Source of the DNA: JANQPX01 sp965222015
GTDB taxonomy: Bacteria > Pseudomonadota > Alphaproteobacteria > Geminicoccales > Geminicoccaceae
NCBI GenBank assembly: GCA_965222015.1
Contig: CBDCTL010000024.1
Coordinates: 1,488,001 to 1,552,000, forward strand
Direction: 5' to 3'
Length of the DNA stretch: 64,000 nt
The notes under the pieces were generated by a model. That model was not told where the DNA came from, searched no databases, and saw only the letters and a program-made list of their open reading frames with translations. The first letter of the stretch is position 1, and every line of letters starts with the position of its first letter. The translations under genes were made by a program, and so were the position numbers. Positions 38,714-49,237 of this stretch are shown piece after piece.

Positions 38714-39307
38714 TCAGCCGAGGGCGCGGGCGAGCAGATCCAGTCTGTCCTGGCCCCAGAACAGCTCGTCGCCGAGCTTGAAGCTGGGCACGCCGAAAAC
38801 GCCGTCCTCGATCGCCGCATCGGTATTGGCATCGTAGATCCCGGCAGTGGCTGGCGTTTCAGCGAGCGCCAGCGTCGCGCCCGTATCCAGGCCCTGTTCG
38901 TTCGCGATCACTTCAAGCGTCGAGCGATCGGAAAGGTCGCGTTCCTCCACCCATACGGCGCGCAGCATCGCCAGGCTGAGCGCGCCGACGTCGCCGTCCC
39001 GTTCGCCATGGGCGATGACCATCCGCGCGGCCAGACGCTCGTCGACCGGGAAGAACGCCGGCTCCAGCGTGAGCGGCAGGTCGAGAACATCTCGCCAGCG
39101 CTTCAGTTCCATCATGCGATAGGCTTGGCGCTGCGCCGGCCGTTTGGCAAGCGGCAGGCCGCCGCTCGCTTCGAACACCTTCGGCATCTGGATCGGTCGA
39201 AAGACCGGGGTTCGTCCCCGGTCTTTGGCGAGTTCGAGAAAGCGCCGCCAGCCGAGATAAGTCCAGGGCGATTGCAGTGCGTAGTAGACGACGAGCTTCT
39301 CGGCCAT
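38714..39307 (-). CDS. 2-Hydroxychromene-2-carboxylate isomerase-like DsbA-family protein
   Basis: A thioredoxin-fold protein of the DsbA/kappa-class GST superfamily, close to 2-hydroxychromene-2-carboxylate isomerase. Seen: a short start VVYYALQSPWTYLG with the Ser-Pro pair that replaces the CxxC in this group, RPIQMPKVFEASGG, and a C-terminal GVFGVPSFKLGDELFWGQDRLDLL. At 197 residues it fits the family. In many genomes these proteins are glutathione-linked detoxification enzymes; the aromatic pathway itself is not seen here. Confidence 0.85.
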   Translation of the reverse strand: MAEKLVVYYALQSPWTYLGWRRFLELAKDRGRTPVFRPIQMPKVFEASGGLPLAKRPAQRQAYRMMELKRWRDVLDLPLTLEPAFFPVDERLAARMVIAHGERDGDVGALSLAMLRAVWVEERDLSDRSTLEVIANEQGLDTGATLALAETPATAGIYDANTDAAIEDGVFGVPSFKLGDELFWGQDRLDLLARALG

Positions 39308-39343
39308 GAAAGCTTCGCTCCTTTGTGCGCCTTGTGCGGCCGC

Positions 39344-40150
39344 TCAGTCCTTCAGCCCCAGCACGTCGGTCATGTCGTAGACGCCGGGCGGTCTGCCGTT
39401 CAGCCAGCGTGCGGCATGCACGGCGCCGCGCGCGTAGATCTTCCTGTCCGCGGCTTTGTGGGTGAGTTCGATGCGTTCGCCGAGGCCCGCGAACACCACG
39501 CTGTGATCGCCGACGACATCGCCGCCGCGGAGGGCGGCGAAGCCGATCGAGCCGGTATTGCGAGCGCCGGTCACACCGTCCCGCCCGCGATCGGCGACGT
39601 CAGCGAGCGGCACGCCACGGCCGCGCGCGGCGGCCTCGCCGAGGGCGAGTGCTGTGCCCGACGGCGCATCGATCTTGTGGCGATGGTGGATCTCGACGAT
39701 CTCGATATCGAACGCTTCCGGCCCGAGGGTTCTCGCCACCCGTTCGGTGAGGCCGAGCAGCAGGTTGACGCCGAGGCTCATATTCGCCGCCCAGACGATC
39801 GGCGTCCGCGCGGCGGCGGCTTTGATCCTGGCGCTCGTCTCGTCGTCGAGGCCGGTGGTGCCGATCACCTGCGCCGTGCCGAACCTGGCCGCGAGTTCGG
39901 CATGGCGCAGGGTCGCCTCCGCCGTCGAGAACTCGATGACCGCGTCGGAAGCCGCGATCAAGGCTTCGGCGTCATCGCCGACCGTCTGGCCGAAATCGTC
40001 GGTGCCAAGGAGAGTGCCCAGATCCTGCCCGAGCGCCGGATGCCCTGCGGCTTCGGTGCCGCCTGCGAGCGTGCAGCCGTCCGTATCGACGATCTCCGCG
40101 AGTAGAGCCCGGCCCATGCGGCCGGCACAGCCCAATACCCCGATCTTCAA
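39344..40150 (-). CDS. dapB: 4-Hydroxy-tetrahydrodipicolinate reductase
   Basis: DapB reduces HTPA to tetrahydrodipicolinate in lysine/diaminopimelate synthesis. Seen: N-terminal nucleotide motif IGVLGCAGRMGRAL, the signature EIVEIHHRHKIDAPSGTAL, and GLDDETSARI. I place the start at TTG 40150: it is preceded by AAGGGGGA at 7 bases and gives 268 residues beginning LKIGVLG, right for the family; no in-frame ATG lies nearby, and starting at 40333 would add 61 unrelated residues. Confidence 0.93.
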   Translation of the reverse strand: MKIGVLGCAGRMGRALLAEIVDTDGCTLAGGTEAAGHPALGQDLGTLLGTDDFGQTVGDDAEALIAASDAVIEFSTAEATLRHAELAARFGTAQVIGTTGLDDETSARIKAAAARTPIVWAANMSLGVNLLLGLTERVARTLGPEAFDIEIVEIHHRHKIDAPSGTALALGEAAARGRGVPLADVADRGRDGVTGARNTGSIGFAALRGGDVVGDHSVVFAGLGERIELTHKAADRKIYARGAVHAARWLNGRPPGVYDMTDVLGLKD

Positions 40151-40387
40151 GACGGCATCCCCCTTCGGCCGGACTTCAAGAGGCCAGCATGCGTCGATGG
40201 CCGTTGCTGTCAAGCAGCATCGGTTGTTGCCTGCTCTTTCCCATGATGCGGTGGCCAGACGCGGTGAAGAGCGAAGCCGCATGATGCATCGTCCGCTGAT
40301 ACCGCTGACGATTGGCGGCCGTTCGATCACCATATTTGCCCACCGGAGCCGTAACCCTGCGTTAACGTTTGTCGGCTACAGTTGTTG

Positions 40388-40470
40388 CCGGTCCATGCGA
40401 TCCTGGGAATCCGTCCGCCCGCCGGAAAAGACCGGGCGAGGCTCGGAATCCCAGGATCGCATGAATCGGG
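40388..40470 (-). repeat. Dispersed palindromic element, copy 1
   Basis: Arms CATGCGATCCTGGGAATCCG (40394-40413) and its inverse (40444-40463) enclose a 30-base middle. Its outer right end is diverged (AATCGGG rather than GACCGGG). Compared with copies at 49465-49547 and 56334-56415 it is inverted: read on the minus strand its middle begins GCCTCGCCC and ends CCGGCGGGCGG, as copy 3 does. It lies in an intergenic region between dnaJ and dapB. Confidence 0.85.
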
Positions 40471-40751
40471 ATGCCATGGTGACGGGGCCTGGTTGACGAA
40501 GCGTTAACGCTGGATATGAAAACTCGACATCGACACGCTTGCGAAAACGGTCATCGTCCAGGCGGGCTGGTATGGCTGGGGCGTATCTCCAGCCGGATGT
40601 GGCTCACTGGCTGTCCTCGTGCAGCGGCGCATTCAAAGGATTCAGATGCCGCTGCGCTAGGTCCTTGCCTTCGCATCAATTTTATCCAAACGTCGCTGGT
40701 CGCTTTGTTCGGATCGACGCACCAGGGCCATCCAATGCGTCCGTCCCGGCG

Positions 40752-40886
40752 GTCACGGAACGATTACGAGGCCCGGGCAAGTCCAGCCCGTGGGCGGCCC
40801 ACCGCCTGCTTTCGGGTCATTCAAGGTGTCCGCCTGAACAGTCACGGAACGGCATGCGAGGCCCGGGCAAGTCCAGCCCGCGGCGG
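40752..40886. repeat. Two direct repeats at the 3' side of dnaJ
   Basis: Two ~46-bp copies (40752-40797 and 40841-40886) start 89 bases apart. Both begin GTCACGGAACG and share the core GAGGCCCGGGCAAGTCCAGC, then diverge. The core CGGGC-aagtcca-GCCCG can form a small hairpin, a REP-like pattern. The second copy lies directly beside the dnaJ stop, so it would be in the 3' UTR of that transcript. I found no further copies in the window. Confidence 0.7.
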
Positions 40887-40893
40887 CTCGCCG

Positions 40894-42024
40894 CTAGTCG
40901 CGGAGATCGCCGAAGAGGTCTTTGACCTTGGCGAAGAAGCCTTCGGATTCGGGGTGGGTGCCGCCGTCCCGGCCGCCGGCATCGTCGAACTCGCGCAAAA
41001 GCTCTTTTTGACGCTTGCTGAGGTTGACCGGCGTCTCGACGGTCAGTTCGGCGAACATGTCGCCGCGAGCATGGCCGTTCAACTCGGTCATGCCCTTGCC
41101 GCGCAGGCGGAAGCGGTGGCCGGTCTGGGTGCCTTCTGGCACCTGCAGGCGAGCGCGCTTGCCGTCGATGGTCGGCACTTCGATCTGGCCGCCGAGCGCC
41201 GCCGTGGCGAGCGGGATCGGCACGCGGCAGTGGATGTTGGCGCCGTCACGCTGGAACATGCGATGGGGGGCGACGCTGACGAAGATGTAGAGATCGCCCG
41301 GCGTGCCGCCGCGGGTGCCGGCCTCGCCTTCGCCGGAGAGACGGATGCGGGTGCCGTCCTCGACGCCCTTCGGGATCTTGACCGAGAGGTTCTTTTCGCG
41401 ATGCACGCGGCCCGAGCCGCTGCAGGCATCGCAGGGATCGGTGACCACCCGGCCCTGGCCGCCGCAGGTCGGGCAGGTGCGCTCGATGGTGAAGAAGCCC
41501 TGCTGCGCGCGCACGCGGCCAGCCCCCCGGCAAGCGGGGCAGGCACCCGGTGCCGAGCCCTTGCTGCCGGTGGCGTCGCAGGTTTCGCAGCGGACCGTGG
41601 TCGGCACCTTGATCTGCGCCTGCTTGCCTTCGAAGGCTTCCTCCAGCGAGATTTCGAGGTTGTAGCGAAGATCCGCGCCCCGGCTCTGCGAACCGCGACC
41701 GCGGCTGCCGCCCATGAAATCGCCGAACAGGTCGTCGAATACGTCGGCGAAGCTGCCGAAGTCGAAATTACCGGCGCCGGGTCCGCGACCGCCGCCGTTC
41801 TGGAAGGCGGCGTGCCCATATTGATCATAGGCGGCGCGTTTCTGGTCGTCCTTCAGGACCTCGTAGGCTTCGTTGAGCTCCTTGAAGCGCTGCTCGGCCG
41901 CCTTGTCACCGGGATTGCGGTCGGGGTGGTGCTTCATCGCGAGCTTGCGGAAGGCGGACTTGATCTCGCCGGCCGACGCCTGCCGGCTCACGCCCAGAGT
42001 TTCGTAATAGTCCTGTGTCGCCAT
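40894..42024 (-). CDS. dnaJ: Chaperone DnaJ
   Basis: DnaJ (Hsp40) stimulates DnaK ATPase and delivers clients. Seen: J-domain with HPD at residues 33-35 (KHHPDRNPGD), a Gly/Phe-rich stretch, the four zinc-finger repeats CETCDATG, CPACRGAG, CPTCGGQG and CDACSGSG, and the C-terminal client-binding domain. At 376 residues it is standard. ATG 42024 is clear. A terminator-like hairpin sits between it and dnaK, so it may be expressed below dnaK from the shared heat-shock promoter. Confidence 0.96.
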   Translation of the reverse strand: MATQDYYETLGVSRQASAGEIKSAFRKLAMKHHPDRNPGDKAAEQRFKELNEAYEVLKDDQKRAAYDQYGHAAFQNGGGRGPGAGNFDFGSFADVFDDLFGDFMGGSRGRGSQSRGADLRYNLEISLEEAFEGKQAQIKVPTTVRCETCDATGSKGSAPGACPACRGAGRVRAQQGFFTIERTCPTCGGQGRVVTDPCDACSGSGRVHREKNLSVKIPKGVEDGTRIRLSGEGEAGTRGGTPGDLYIFVSVAPHRMFQRDGANIHCRVPIPLATAALGGQIEVPTIDGKRARLQVPEGTQTGHRFRLRGKGMTELNGHARGDMFAELTVETPVNLSKRQKELLREFDDAGGRDGGTHPESEGFFAKVKDLFGDLRD

Positions 42025-42062
42025 GGTCGCCGTCTATCGAACGCTGGGGCGGATCAGGGTGG

Positions 42063-42105
42063 AAAAAACGCCGGGGACCGAACGCCGCTTCAGGCATTCG
42101 GTCCC
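42063..42105 (-). terminator. Intercistronic terminator between dnaK and dnaJ
   Basis: On the minus strand, GGGACCGAATGCC pairs with GGCGTTCGGTCCC over 13 bp (one G-T wobble) around a 6-base loop, followed 5 bases later by a T6 run. It lies between the dnaK stop and the dnaJ start, so it should end most dnaK transcripts and let some read through. Confidence 0.8.
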
Positions 42106-42132
42106 GAGAACATCCTGGCCGGATCGGCCCAT

Positions 42133-44070
<1,938 letters not shown>

Positions 44071-44217
44071 GCCACTTTTCCACGCCTGAGACTTTCTCGG
44101 GGGGTCGCCGACCCCTGGGTTCCTTGACCGAGACGGGCTCGATCGGTTCGCAGGACCGGCAACCGGAACGCGCTTTGAGAGCTGCGGGGCCGATCCGAAT
44201 TTGTGTTCCGGATCGAC

Positions 44218-44246
44218 ATATAAGAAGCGGAAAAGGGCACTACAAG
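44218..44246 (-). promoter_or_regulatory. RpoH (sigma-32) heat-shock promoter of dnaK
   Basis: On the minus strand CTTG (44243-44246) is separated by 18 bases from CTTATAT (44218-44224). This matches the alphaproteobacterial RpoH pattern CTTG-N17/18-CYTATNT and lies about 150 bases before the dnaK start codon. Confidence 0.8.
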
Positions 44247-44327
44247 CATCGCCGGGCGGCGAAATTGCGTGTTTGGGGCATCTGGCCGGACGAGGTGAAA
44301 AATGTGGCCTGATCTTAAGAGGCTTGA

Positions 44328-45593
44328 TCAAAGACCGCCCAAGACACCGGTGACGGTGATCAGTTCCTCGGTAGCGAGCCCGCCGTGATGTCCGTGGAAC
44401 TGGTTATCCATGACGCCGTTCTCTCTCCACCAGACGAAATGGCCTGCGTCGGGGAGCACGAGAATGTCTCCAAGCCGACGCCGCACCACGGCGTCGGCCG
44501 TGACGTCTCCGAACAGGCCTTCGCGAATGGCGTCTTCGACGCTCAAGACAGACGCGATACCGGCAAGTCGATTCTGCAAGCCATCAAGCAACTCGGCGCG
44601 ACGATCCGGCTTGATGTGCAGGAACATATCCCTGGGGGAGCCATTCGGCATGATGACCTGCCCGGTAGGGCTGCATGCAAGACAATCGGCCAACTCCGGA
44701 AAGATCTCGTTGACATAGACGGTGTCGTCGGCATTCGCACCGATCTGGCCATGATCTGCCGTGATCAACAGCATGGTGTCCTTGCTGCGCACTCTGGCGA
44801 GAAGGGCATCTACAATCATCCAGAAATGTGTCACCTCGGCCTCGTGCTCCGGCGAGTTCGGGCCGAAGGCATGAGCGGCACTATCCAGCCCTGACCAGTA
44901 GAGATTGATCAGGGCTCGGTCGGGAACGTTCAGGAGAATGTCCGTGAGCTGGACCAGCGCCTCCGACAGCGTGTCATGTGTCAGGACCTCGGCGCCGACG
45001 GATATGACGGTATTGTAGGGCGAATGAGCATAGCTGTTGTTGGACAACAAAATCGATCGGACGCCCTGGTCGGCCAGGCGTTGGTGCATCGTCTGCCGAC
45101 CTATCACCAGATCCTCGACGTCATGGCCCAGGGCCGCGCAGGACACGGCATCTTTGCCCAGGGTCGAAAATGGCAGGGATTGGATCGTCTCCCCGACCGT
45201 CGGCAGGTAGAGGTTCCACTCGTAGACTCCGTGCCGGATCGGCAGCGTTCCGAGATGCAAGGTCGTTACCGAAGCCGACGTGGTCGATGGAAACAATGCG
45301 GATATGGGCGTGAGAATGCCGTCGTCGACAACCCGGCACATCAGCGTCGAACGCTCGGCATAGCGCTGCCAGAAATGCCAGCCGAAACTGTCGACGAACA
45401 GCAGCACGATCTTTTTCGGCCTTGGGTAGCTGCCTCCGAAGCAATCCGGCGGCAGCAGCCGGCCGGTGACTTCGCCTGTCATGAGAAAATGCAGCGTCGC
45501 CGGCAGGTTGGCAAAGGAATAGTCTCTGTAGATGGGCCTGAGCAGATTGCGCGTGAACGGCTCGAACCTGGTGAGAATATGATCGTTGATCAT
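44328..45593 (-). CDS. Alkaline phosphatase-superfamily phosphodiesterase
   Basis: A metal-dependent phosphodiesterase/nucleotide-pyrophosphatase-like protein of 421 residues. Seen: VLLFVDSFGWHFW (first metal Asp), the nucleophile region FPSTTSASVTTLHLGTL, GLDSAAHAFGP, TADHGQIGANAD and FHGHHGGL, matching the metal sites of the superfamily. No signal peptide is seen. Its base composition looks visibly less GC-rich than that of dnaK or moaA, so it may have been acquired. The substrate is unknown. It ends ~80 bases upstream of the dnaK promoter with no obvious terminator between. Confidence 0.83.
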   Translation of the reverse strand: MINDHILTRFEPFTRNLLRPIYRDYSFANLPATLHFLMTGEVTGRLLPPDCFGGSYPRPKKIVLLFVDSFGWHFWQRYAERSTLMCRVVDDGILTPISALFPSTTSASVTTLHLGTLPIRHGVYEWNLYLPTVGETIQSLPFSTLGKDAVSCAALGHDVEDLVIGRQTMHQRLADQGVRSILLSNNSYAHSPYNTVISVGAEVLTHDTLSEALVQLTDILLNVPDRALINLYWSGLDSAAHAFGPNSPEHEAEVTHFWMIVDALLARVRSKDTMLLITADHGQIGANADDTVYVNEIFPELADCLACSPTGQVIMPNGSPRDMFLHIKPDRRAELLDGLQNRLAGIASVLSVEDAIREGLFGDVTADAVVRRRLGDILVLPDAGHFVWWRENGVMDNQFHGHHGGLATEELITVTGVLGGL

Positions 45594-45727
45594 CGCATTT
45601 GCGGTTCAAAAGAGACACGCGGACATGATTGACGGCGCCGCGACCAGATCACGTCCGACGCCTGCGACAGGTCAGCTATATGACCTCAGCCCCCACCACA
45701 CCCCACCAAGTCGACGAGGTGACCGCC

Positions 45728-46720
45728 TCACCCCCCGGTGACGCTCATATGTCTGCCGACCGCCGGCTTCGCGTCCCGCCGGTCGATGACGAAATCGTGG
45801 CCCTTGGGCTTGCGGCCGATGCCTTCGAGGATCGCCTGCTGCAACAGGTCGTTGCCTTCGGAGGCGCGGAGCGGCGCGCAGAGGTCGGCTTCGTCATCCT
45901 GGCCGAGACACATATACATCCGGCCGGTGCAGGTGATGCGTACCCGGTTGCAGCTTTCGCAGAAATTATGGGTGAGCGGGGTGATGAAGCCGAGGCGACC
46001 GCCGGTCTCCTCGATCCGGACATAGCGCGCGGGGCCGCCCGTGCGGTCGGGAAGGTCGGTGAGGGTCCAGCGGGTTTCGAGGTCGGCGCGCACCTTGGAG
46101 AGCGGCAGATACTGGTCGGTGCGGTCCTCCTCGATCTCGCCGAGCGGCATGGTCTCGATCAGGGTGAGATCGTAGCCCTGCTCGCCGCACCAGCGGATCA
46201 TGCGGTCGAACTCGTCGTCATTGACGCCCTTGAGCGCGACCGCGTTGATCTTGATCCGAAGCCCCGCCGCCTTCGCCGCCCCGATTCCGGCCATGACCTT
46301 GTCGTACTTGCCCCAGCGCGTGATTTTCTCGAATTTTTCCTTGTCCAGCGTGTCGACCGAAACGTTGATGCGCCGGACGCCGGCCTTGATCAGCTCCTCG
46401 GAAAACCGTTCGAGCTGGCTGCCATTGGTGGTGACGGTGAGTTCTTCGAGATCGCCTGTTTCGAGATGCCGGCCGAGCGAATGGAACAGGGTCATGATGT
46501 CCCGTCGGACCAGCGGCTCGCCGCCGGTCAGCCGAATTTTCTTGACGCCGAGTTCGATGAAGGTCGAGGCGAGGCGGTCGAGCTCTTCGAGTGTCAAAAG
46601 ATCCTTTTTCGGCAGAAAGGTCATGTTTTCCGCCATGCAGTAGACGCAGCGGAAATCGCACCGATCCGTCACCGAGATCCGGATGTAGTCCACGGTCCGA
46701 TCGAAAGGGTCGATCATCAT
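45728..46720 (-). CDS. moaA: GTP 3',8-cyclase MoaA
   Basis: MoaA is the radical SAM enzyme that rearranges GTP in the first step of molybdenum cofactor synthesis. Seen: N-terminal CDFRCVYCMAE with the SAM-cluster cysteines, KIRLTGGEPLVR, a second cluster near the C-terminus (CESCNRVRITCTGRMYMC), and the essential C-terminal GG. Two adjacent ATGs exist (46720 and 46717); either gives ~329 residues. No other Moco genes are nearby. Confidence 0.95.
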   Translation of the reverse strand: MMIDPFDRTVDYIRISVTDRCDFRCVYCMAENMTFLPKKDLLTLEELDRLASTFIELGVKKIRLTGGEPLVRRDIMTLFHSLGRHLETGDLEELTVTTNGSQLERFSEELIKAGVRRINVSVDTLDKEKFEKITRWGKYDKVMAGIGAAKAAGLRIKINAVALKGVNDDEFDRMIRWCGEQGYDLTLIETMPLGEIEEDRTDQYLPLSKVRADLETRWTLTDLPDRTGGPARYVRIEETGGRLGFITPLTHNFCESCNRVRITCTGRMYMCLGQDDEADLCAPLRASEGNDLLQQAILEGIGRKPKGHDFVIDRRDAKPAVGRHMSVTGG

Positions 46721-46926
46721 GGGCCGAAGCGCTCCCTGTTGCCTGCCGCCTCTAATGTAGGTGGGCGGACGCCCCTTGTGAATGTCTCCAGTCGTCGGAC
46801 CAAGGTCGTGCCTGAGCATTTCCTTGACGATCGGCGAGCACTCGCACCAAGGTACCGATCGGTCCCACCGGACCGGGAGCGGCGACAGATCGGCCGCCCG
46901 GGATCCTCTGGCGGAGTGCGGCGGTC

Positions 46927-47730
46927 TTGAACGACGCGACGATCGAGGAGCTGGAGATCGACACCGCCCGGATGCGGATCGGCTTTCGCGCGGCCGACAC
47001 CGAGGAGGCGCAGGCGGCGCTCGCCGAGCTTCTCGCGCGCTATGGCGACGCCGAGGACGACGAGGCCGACGTACTGGTGGCGCTCGGCGGCGACGGCTTC
47101 ATGCTGGAGACGCTGCACGCGACCATGGAGCGGCCGGTGCCGATCTACGGCATGAATCTCGGCACGGTCGGCTTTCTCCTGAATGAATTTCGAAGCGACG
47201 GGCTGCGCGAGCGCCTGGCCGAGGCCGTCGCGGTCGGTTTGCATCCGCTGCGCATGCGGGCCGAGGCGCAGGACGGCAGCGTGCTGGACGGGATCGCGAT
47301 CAACGAGGTGTCGCTGTTCAGAGAGACCCGCCAGGCCGCCCGCATCCGCATCGCCATCGACGGCGTGATGCGCATGGAGGAGCTGGTCTGCGACGGCGTG
47401 ATGGTCGCGACGCCTGCCGGCAGCACCGCCTACAATCTGTCCGCTCATGGTCCGATCCTGCCGACCAGCTCGAAGCTCCTGGCGCTGACCCCGATCAACG
47501 CCTTTCGCCCGCGGCGCTGGCGCGGCGCCCTCCTGCCCAACAGCAGCCATTTCCGCTTCGAGGTGCTCTCCCCGAAGAAACGCCCGGTCAGCGCGGTCGC
47601 CGACTACACCGAAATCCGCGACGTGCTGTCGGTCGAGGTCTGGGAGGATCACAGCAGAAGCCTTACCCTCCTGTTCGACCCCGAGCATGATCTGGAGGAA
47701 CGCATCCTGCACGAGCAGTTCGTCCCCTAG
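46927..47730 (+). CDS. nadK: NAD kinase
   Basis: NAD kinase phosphorylates NAD to NADP. Seen: VLVALGGDGFMLETLH with the GGDG motif, GMNLGTVGFLLNE (substrate NxxxxGFL region), INEVSLFR and VATPAGSTAYNLSAHGP. The start I take is TTG 46927 with GGAG 10 bases before it (267 residues); ATG 46972, 15 codons later, would give MRIGFRAADTEE, similar to many homologues, and is a real alternative. It is divergent from moaA. Confidence 0.93.
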   Translation: MNDATIEELEIDTARMRIGFRAADTEEAQAALAELLARYGDAEDDEADVLVALGGDGFMLETLHATMERPVPIYGMNLGTVGFLLNEFRSDGLRERLAEAVAVGLHPLRMRAEAQDGSVLDGIAINEVSLFRETRQAARIRIAIDGVMRMEELVCDGVMVATPAGSTAYNLSAHGPILPTSSKLLALTPINAFRPRRWRGALLPNSSHFRFEVLSPKKRPVSAVADYTEIRDVLSVEVWEDHSRSLTLLFDPEHDLEERILHEQFVP

Positions 47731-47835
47731 GTGGCGCGGCCACCCGTGCGGCGCGGCCACCTCGTCGACTTGTGATGCATTCCTTCCCGGTGGCAGGGTG
47801 TCGGTCACGGAAGACGTAACCAAGGTCGAAGAAAA

Positions 47836-49029
47836 ATGCCTCACGATCCCGCTTCCGATGCCCTCTCCCGATTTCGCGTGCTCGACCTGACCCGCGTGCG
47901 CTCCGGGCCGACGGCGGTGCGTCAGCTCGCCGACTGGGGCGCCGACGTCATCAAGATCGAGCAGCCGGCCTCGCTGGAGGCGGATGGCGCGCTTGGCGCC
48001 GGGCGCGCGACGGCGGATTTTCAGAATTTGCAGCGCAACAAGCGCAGCCTGACCCTGAACCTGAAGGACCCGGCCGGCCTGGCTCTGTTCATGCGCCTGG
48101 CGAAGACGGCCGACGTGGTGGTCGAGAATTTCAGGCCCGATGTCAAAGAACGGCTGGGAATCGATTACGAAAGCCTGAAAACGGTCAACCCGCGCATCAT
48201 CCTCGCCAGCATTTCGGGCTTCGGCCAGGACGGGCCCTACGCCAGGCGGCCGGGCTTCGATCAGATCGCCCAGGGCATGGGCGGGCTGATGTCGATCACC
48301 GGCGAGCCCGGCCGCGGGCCGATGCGGGTCGGCATTCCGGTCGCCGATCTGACCGCGGGCCTGTTCTGCGCCCTCGGCATTTTGACCGCGCTCCTGGAGC
48401 GCGAAACGTCAGGCGAGGGCCAGTGGCTGCACACGTCGCTTCTGCAGGCCCAGGCCTTCATGCTCGACTTCCAGGCCGCCCGCTACCTGATGGAGGGCGA
48501 GGTCCCGGCCCAGGCCGGCAACGAGCACCCGACCAGCATGCCCACCAACCGCTATCGGACCGAGGACGGCGCGATCAACATCGCGGTCGCCGGCGACGCC
48601 ATCTGGCGCCGCTTCTGCGAAGCGCTCGACCATCGCGGATGGATCGACGACGCCAGATTCGCGACCTCGGCCGGCAGGCACGAGAACCGAGAAGCGCTGA
48701 ACGCGGCGATCCAGGCGGTGATCGAGACCCGGACCAGCGCCGAATGGGTCGAGCTCCTTCTGGCGAACGGCGTGCCGGCCGGGCCGATCTACAGCATCGA
48801 TCAGATGTTCGACGATCCGCAGGTGCAGCATCTCGCCATCGCCGAGCAGATGGAGACCGAGCCCTTCGGCGAGACCCGGGCCATGGCCCAGCCCATCCGC
48901 CTCACCCGCACGCCGTCCCGCCTCGCCGCAAGGCCGCCCGGACGCGGCGAGCAGACCGATGAGATTCTCCGCGAACTGGGCGTGAAGGACGACGAGATCC
49001 AAGACCTTCGCGGACGCTCGATCGTGTGA
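47836..49029 (+). CDS. CaiB/BaiF family CoA transferase
   Basis: A class III CoA transferase that moves CoA between carboxylic acids. Seen: the N-terminal VLDLTRVRSGPTAVRQLADW, ADVIKIEQP, the loop NKRSLTLNLKDPAG, VVENFRPDVKERLGIDY, and the conserved aspartate region LDFQAARYLM. At 397 residues it is standard. The particular acid cannot be told; close paralogs act in formyl-, succinyl- or mesaconyl-CoA chemistry. The last is interesting given the ethylmalonyl-CoA genes at 22-28 kb, but there is no direct support. Confidence 0.9.
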   Translation: MPHDPASDALSRFRVLDLTRVRSGPTAVRQLADWGADVIKIEQPASLEADGALGAGRATADFQNLQRNKRSLTLNLKDPAGLALFMRLAKTADVVVENFRPDVKERLGIDYESLKTVNPRIILASISGFGQDGPYARRPGFDQIAQGMGGLMSITGEPGRGPMRVGIPVADLTAGLFCALGILTALLERETSGEGQWLHTSLLQAQAFMLDFQAARYLMEGEVPAQAGNEHPTSMPTNRYRTEDGAINIAVAGDAIWRRFCEALDHRGWIDDARFATSAGRHENREALNAAIQAVIETRTSAEWVELLLANGVPAGPIYSIDQMFDDPQVQHLAIAEQMETEPFGETRAMAQPIRLTRTPSRLAARPPGRGEQTDEILRELGVKDDEIQDLRGRSIV

Positions 49030-49039
49030 TGCGTCATGC

Positions 49040-49237
49040 TCAATGGCAGTGGACGTAGCCGGTTCCGTTGTTCATGTGACAGCACTGCCCCGGCCGCGAG
49101 TTCTTCCGGCAGCCGCCGCCATGTTCGAAGGTTTCGGACGATCGAACCTGTTCCCTTCCCGCCGCCTCGCCGGCCATGCCGGGAAAGGTGATCCCGAGAA
49201 TGATCGCTGTGGCGGCGCCAAGAACGAGATATCGCAT
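49040..49237 (-). CDS. Small secreted Cys/His-rich protein (65 aa)
   Basis: A short protein with a signal peptide (hydrophobic YLVLGAATAIILGITFPGMA) and a mature part of ~40 residues rich in Cys and His: GGGCRKNSRPGQCCHMNNG, then YVHCH at the end. The arrangement suggests metal binding or disulfides in the periplasm; no function is known. ATG 49237 follows an excellent AAGGAG site. The gene is monocistronic. Confidence 0.75.
   Translation of the reverse strand: MRYLVLGAATAIILGITFPGMAGEAAGREQVRSSETFEHGGGCRKNSRPGQCCHMNNGTGYVHCH

Larger units (their letters stand above)
40151..40893. other. 743-base intergenic region with two repeat types
   Basis: No gene is evident between dapB and the end of dnaJ. 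The region contains copy 1 of a dispersed palindromic element (40388-40470), two GCGTTAACG motifs (near 40367 and 40499), and a pair of direct repeats at 40752-40886 next to dnaJ. These are listed separately. Confidence 0.6.

Noticed and set aside
40752..40886. The direct repeats as attachment sites of an integrated element
   Set aside because: They are only 89 bases apart, no integrase or tRNA is nearby, and nothing mobile lies between them.
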